Assembly: GCA_035719045.1 (NCBI GenBank)
Contig: DASTGO010000214.1
Span: 1 to 8,892, forward strand
Source of the DNA: DASTGO01 sp035719045
GTDB lineage: Bacteria; Actinomycetota; Actinomycetes; Actinomycetales; Kineosporiaceae
DNA: 8,892 bases
Direction: 5' to 3'
The position numbers and the translations under genes were made by a program. Under the pieces are notes generated by a model, which saw nothing but the letters and a program-made list of their open reading frames with translations, was not told the DNA's origin and searched no databases. Below, one piece after another: positions 6,801-8,892 of the stretch; positions within the stretch are counted from its first letter, which is position 1, and the number at the start of each line of letters is the position of its first letter.

Positions 6801-7036
6801 AGGACGGCCTGCCCGTCGACCTCATCGACCCGCAGCAGCAGCCGTCCGGGGACCCCGGCCCGCAGCGCGGCATCCGCGGCGTTCTGGGCCAGTTCGACGA
6901 CCACCCGGTCCCGGTATCCGCCGAGGACCAGTTCCTCCTCGGCGTTGGCGTCCTCCCGGAACCGGACCGGCGCGGCCGTCCAGCCCGCCAGGACGCGCTC
7001 GCGCAGGGTGGCCGTGCCGAACGGGTCGGCGGTCAC
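3812..7036 (-). CDS. Large protein with sacsin/Hsp90-type GHKL ATPase domain
   Basis: This 1074-residue protein begins with a Bergerat-fold ATPase domain like that of sacsin and Hsp90. The N-box is E48-L-A-Q-N52 followed by Asp55. The adenine-site motif is A-N83-T-G85. S-A-K104 follows, then the glycine loop G-R-F-G-V-G-F-S (117-124). Asn83 stands where Hsp90 and sacsin have the adenine-binding Asp, so nucleotide binding may be weak or changed. The remaining 900 or so residues are Ala/Leu-rich and helical, with a Gly/Ala-rich break about two-thirds along, and I recognise no other enzyme in them. The end carries V-D-G-V-E-V-Q-W-W-V and H-A-C-T-V-E-G-L-A-x-x-L-A-W-A, which I recall from actinobacterial homologues. 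No signal peptide or membrane segment is seen. The GTG at 7036 overlaps the DUF3027 stop by four bases. A chaperone-like role is inference; the substrate is unknown. Confidence 0.85.
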   Translation of the reverse strand: MTADPFGTATLRERVLAGWTAAPVRFREDANAEEELVLGGYRDRVVVELAQNAADAALRAGVPGRLLLRVDEVDGQAVLLAANTGAALDAAGVQALATLRASAKRDHGPGPGAGTVGRFGVGFSAVLAVTDEPVVVSRHGGVRFSAADTRDLLAVAASGAPGLAEELARRDGHVPALRLPFPAEGSPPEGYDTAVLLPLRDAVAQELVLRLLDEVDDPLLLALPGLAEVTVVAPGSPPRTIIDVASRWEVLRAEGELDAEVLAGRPTEERTRRAWSVTWALPRAGGPPGVVHAPTPSDEPLPWPALLVATFPLDSSRRHVAPGPVTEEIVRQAASAYARLLARCAAGGREIWPLVPVGLAVSALDEALRTQLLRLLPGTPLLPDPAVVADAADTADTGAHLIRPRDAVALEPPAGADPQVVAVLARRLAGLVVAPRSASAALRALEVRTIGLADAVEQLPAADDPAGCRQLYAGLAVLAEDPLAREALAALPVPLADGRTVRGIRGLLLPAGPSQVGAALGALGLRTVHPEAAHPLLERLGAVTVDARAALDLPAVGELVAAWTDADAEDEPAQVDAVLELVAAAVAAGTLSPGELSWLADLWLADESGEPVPAGALALPGSPAARLFDPDEVGVVAPALLDRWGPAVLAAAGVLPGPALLHREDVPLDPDADLDDPAGLATDLDILGLPRLPGLPAAGPGGAAGAGAGRQDPRDLDGWEDWADTALDALPFEPLEASVVELDAVLDLDLVRDAAWPLLLDTLAADPRLRSALVTPARIRALGSSDDGRALSAAVGVPSYTAWWLARRLAGGRSWADPDAEPGLAALLPPAPPLLAALEPDLRRALGAVASPADLDARAVQALVDGLSDPDTVLDPATVLAVWTDLAGLADTAGEIEPPSWVRVLDDDGTLVVPADQAVVVDEPALLQRRDLGLPVLAGSPEDGIALARLLDLPLAADLAAGQIDEEREPGVAAPVPQAALALAPAAPASWCEHDVLLVDGVEVQWWVEPAATGAGPARVHACTVEGLAAGLAWAGSVWARRAALAEVLADPDALPRLLAEEAFTPGAAARLRR

Positions 7037-8634
7037 CGCTCGGGCTCGTCCTCGTCCGCCGGACCCTCATCTGCGGATGCCGCCGGCCAGCCCAGCCCGG
7101 AGCCCTCGACGGGGCCCGGCTGCCCGGCCGTCGGCCAGCCCAGCGCCGCGCTGCCGGACACCGGCTCCGCACCCTGCGCACCTTCGGCTGCGCGGGCCGG
7201 ACGGGCCGGCTCCTGCGACGGTGCCGCGGGTGCCGCCAGGATCTCGGCGGTTGGCAGGATCTCGGTCGTTGGCAGGATCTGAGCGGCGGGCAGGACCTCG
7301 GCGGCGGGAAGGACCTCGGCGGCGGGCAGCGCGGGGGTCAGGTCCGGCAGGGTCGCGGCGCCGAGGGAGAGACCGGACCCCGGGAACTCGATGAGCGGGC
7401 GGATCCGGATCGCGGTCACCGGCACCGCCCGGACCCCGTCACCCGTCACGGGCAGATCTTCACCCGGGACCGCCTGCTGCACTCCGCCCGGACCCCTACC
7501 CACCCCGGCACGGGCGGCCTCCCCCGGCAGCGGGTCGCCCTCGCCGGGGGGCCCGTCGACCGGCCCGGGCGCGTCCGCCGGAACGGCGGTGGCCTCGGAC
7601 AGGTCGGAACCGGCCCAAGCATGGCCGAGGCCCGGCGCCGAACTGTGGACCCCATCTCCCCGGTCAGCGCCCATACCATCACCGTCCTGCGGCGGTGCGG
7701 CTTCCGCCTGCCCGCCCTCAAGGACATCATCCGGCGTGTCGCGCGGTTCCGCGCGGCCACCGGCGCCGGCACCGTCCGCGGCGGTCCGCGGCGGCAGCAC
7801 GATCGCCTCGGCACCGGTCTCGTCGAGGATCGGTTCGGGCAGCGCAAGGGGTTCCGGGCGCTCGACATCGGTCTCGCTGTGCGCACCGCAGCCGTGGTCG
7901 ACGCTCACCACCCGCCCGTCCGACGGGGACCACTCGTTCGCGCAGACCCCGAACACCTGCCGCAGCGCCCCGGCCAGGGGGAGGAAGTATCCGCAGGTGG
8001 AGCAGGCGGCCGCCGCGTGCACGGCCTCGTCGGCGGTCGGGCCGCGCTCGCCGTGGTACCAGCGGGACACCGCCTCGTCGCGTCCGCGGGGACCGAGCAC
8101 CCGGGGCCGCCCGAGCCCCAGCTCCCACAGCGCGACCTGGTCGGCCTCCTCGTCACCGGTCTCGGCGTAGCCGGGCTCCAGCAACGGGTCGTCGGCGCGG
8201 TACGGCAGGACGTCGGAGGGGCCGAGGTCGCCGGGGGCCAGCCGGTCCGACCACGGAATCCAGGCCGGAGCCAGGACCGCGCCGTCCCCGGGCAGCAGGA
8301 CCGTCTCGCAGACCGTCGCCGTCCGCGCGCGCGGCGCCCGGGCCACCGTGACCGCCCAGCGCCAGCCCCGGTACCCGCGGGCCACGCAGGCGAAGTAGTG
8401 CGTGACCAGGCGCTCACCCTCGGCCAGAACCCCCAGGTGGTCACCCACCTCGCCGGGCCCGGCCAGCTCCTGTGCGGCGGTACGGGCGGGGGCGACGGCC
8501 TGGGCGCACACCGTGTCCGGTTCGCCGCCACGACGGGGCGCGGCGGTGTCGGGGGCGAGGCCTGCGGCGGTGTCCGCGGACTGCTCCGGGCCGCCCTCGG
8601 GCTGCGGGACCGTCGCGGAGTCAAGGCTGGTCAT
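7033..8634 (-). CDS. DUF3027 protein with long repeat-bearing C-terminal extension
   Basis: In this 533-residue protein, residues of about 38-255 match the actinobacterial DUF3027 family, function unknown. The match includes H-Y-F-A-C-V-A-R-G-Y-x-G-W-x-W, L-P-Y-R-A-D-D-P, T-G-D-E-x-x-D and E-L-G-L-G-R-x-R-V-L. A Cys/His cluster follows: Cys211, Cys214, Cys231, His247, Cys249 and His252 in CSTC, GVCANEWSP and DHGCGAHSE. The spacing suggests a metal site, probably zinc. Residues after about 270 are low-complexity Ala/Gly/Pro/Glu-rich, including five hexapeptide repeats (437-466), two LGWP motifs and an acidic end. Homologues I recall lack so long a tail. The ATG at 8634 follows a G-rich stretch five bases upstream; an in-frame ATG at 8658 is a real alternative. 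The four-base GTGA overlap shows translational coupling to the ATPase gene, suggesting a shared task. Confidence 0.88.
   Translation of the reverse strand: MTSLDSATVPQPEGGPEQSADTAAGLAPDTAAPRRGGEPDTVCAQAVAPARTAAQELAGPGEVGDHLGVLAEGERLVTHYFACVARGYRGWRWAVTVARAPRARTATVCETVLLPGDGAVLAPAWIPWSDRLAPGDLGPSDVLPYRADDPLLEPGYAETGDEEADQVALWELGLGRPRVLGPRGRDEAVSRWYHGERGPTADEAVHAAAACSTCGYFLPLAGALRQVFGVCANEWSPSDGRVVSVDHGCGAHSETDVERPEPLALPEPILDETGAEAIVLPPRTAADGAGAGGRAEPRDTPDDVLEGGQAEAAPPQDGDGMGADRGDGVHSSAPGLGHAWAGSDLSEATAVPADAPGPVDGPPGEGDPLPGEAARAGVGRGPGGVQQAVPGEDLPVTGDGVRAVPVTAIRIRPLIEFPGSGLSLGAATLPDLTPALPAAEVLPAAEVLPAAQILPTTEILPTAEILAAPAAPSQEPARPARAAEGAQGAEPVSGSAALGWPTAGQPGPVEGSGLGWPAASADEGPADEDEPER
7237..7326 (-). 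repeat. 18-bp in-frame tandem repeat (5 copies) in the DUF3027 gene
   Basis: Five head-to-tail 18-bp units at 7237-7254, 7255-7272, 7273-7290, 7291-7308 and 7309-7326 fall exactly on codon boundaries. Read on the minus strand from 7326 they encode PAAEVL, PAAEVL, PAAQIL, PTTEIL and PTAEIL. The units differ by a few bases each, so the array has diverged since duplication. It lies in the disordered C-terminal extension and could form a short regular interaction segment. Confidence 0.85.
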
Positions 8635-8658
8635 CGGCACCCCCCGATTGTCCCCCAT

Positions 8659-8687
8659 CCCGAGTCCCCATCGATCCACGACTCGGG
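8659..8687. promoter_or_regulatory. 29-bp dyad in divergent promoter region, candidate operator
   Basis: Two perfect 8-bp arms, cccgagtc (8659-8666) and gactcggg (8680-8687), flank a 13-base spacer with a near-central atcgat (8670-8675). The centre-to-centre arm distance is 21 bp, two helical turns, so a protein dimer could contact both arms on one DNA face. It lies 24 bp before the DUF3027 ATG at 8634 and 28 bp before the GTG at 8716, where it covers the expected -35 position of the rightward promoter. It could also fold as RNA. The binding protein is unknown. Confidence 0.45.
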
Positions 8688-8703
8688 CCCGCCCCGACGT
8701 TGG

Positions 8704-8709
8704 CAGGAT
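8704..8709 (+). promoter_or_regulatory. Candidate -10 box for a rightward leaderless transcript
   Basis: CAGGAT is followed by six bases (ggtcag) and then GTG at 8716. This is the same geometry as the box before the DUF2530 gene. It departs from TANNNT at the first base, and no -35 box is clear. It is the main reason for placing a start at 8716. Confidence 0.3.
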
Positions 8710-8715
8710 GGTCAG

Positions 8716-8892
8716 GTGCACCCGGAAGGGCCCCAGGACGGCCGACCGGACCCCGGCGTCCGCCCGACCGCCGACCGACGCGCCGGTGGACGCTCCGCGG
8801 TGACGCAACCGCACCGGTCGACGGCCACCAAGCCGCTGCCGGCTGGTGGGCGGTCCGGCGGCCGGGGCGGGCGAGCGGCCGGGACGAGGCTG
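8716..8892 (+). CDS. N-terminus of an unrecognised divergent protein, 3' partial
   Basis: From the GTG at 8716 the frame stays open to the right edge (59 codons). The start is placed by the CAGGAT box ending seven bases upstream. A second in-frame GTG at 8800, with a weak GGTGGA nine bases before it, is an alternative start. The peptide is rich in Arg, Gly, Pro and Ala and turns strongly basic near the end (GGRSGGRGGRAAGTR). That composition would suit the cytoplasmic tail before a first membrane segment, for example of a transporter, but no domain is reached and I assign no function. High GC keeps frames open by chance, so the call rests mostly on divergent position. Confidence 0.35.
   Translation, partial: MHPEGPQDGRPDPGVRPTADRRAGGRSAVTQPHRSTATKPLPAGGRSGGRGGRAAGTRL

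Noticed and set aside
5051..7282. Plus-strand open frame of 743 codons antisense to the ATPase and DUF3027 genes
   Set aside because: The translation is Gly/Gln/Arg-rich low complexity without motifs. The opposite strand carries clear GHKL and DUF3027 motifs.
7237..7326. CRISPR-like repeat array
   Set aside because: The 18-bp units abut with no spacers and stay in the reading frame, so this is a coding minisatellite.
8647..8652. GACAAT on the minus strand as the -10 box of DUF3027
   Set aside because: No -35 at suitable spacing, and it would leave a leader of only about six bases. Too weak to list as a feature.
8635..8814. Extension of the DUF3027 gene to an ATG near 8814
   Set aside because: It would run through the dyad and the divergent promoter region and adds no family-like sequence. 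Starts at 8634 or 8658 are more plausible.

Overview
The window is a very GC-rich stretch of bacterial chromosome. Frequent GTG starts, almost exclusively G/C third codon positions, tightly overlapping genes and several gene families found mainly in Actinobacteria (DUF2530, DUF3027, a sacsin-type GHKL ATPase next to DUF3027, an ArfA/OmpATb-like anchored OmpA protein) point to a high-GC actinomycete. I cannot fix the genus from sequence alone. No rRNA, tRNA, CRISPR array, transposase or phage gene is visible. The region reads as conserved chromosome rather than a mobile island.

Left (1-2074, + strand): an envelope-related pair. The first gene, cut by the left edge, carries two copies of a COG3743-type helix-hairpin-helix domain joined by a Pro/Ala-rich linker with an 18-bp tandem repeat. 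Its stop overlaps the start of the second gene (TGATG). That gene encodes a membrane-anchored protein with three BON-like repeats and a C-terminal OmpA peptidoglycan-binding domain. A strong inverted repeat follows and probably terminates this unit and the converging gene.

Middle (2155-3720): a YdfG-like short-chain dehydrogenase (- strand) diverges from a small two-TM DUF2530 protein (+ strand). The DUF2530 gene looks leaderless, with a TANNNT-type -10 box exactly six bases before its GTG. It converges on cutA (- strand).

Right (3812-8892): DUF3027 (- strand) overlaps by four bases (GTGA) a 1074-residue protein with an Hsp90/sacsin-like ATPase domain. cutA follows 91 bp downstream on the same strand. 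The DUF3027 protein has a Cys/His cluster that probably binds metal and a long disordered C-terminal extension containing a second, unrelated 18-bp tandem repeat. Divergent from it, at the right edge, an open frame begins and runs off the window. The two share a promoter region holding a 29-bp dyad (8-bp arms) that could be an operator.

The best candidate for an under-described system is the coupled DUF3027/GHKL-ATPase pair. Second is the HhH-tandem/BON-OmpA pair, whose first member has no obvious reason to sit with a cell-wall protein. Both are inferences from gene order and motifs; nothing here proves function.
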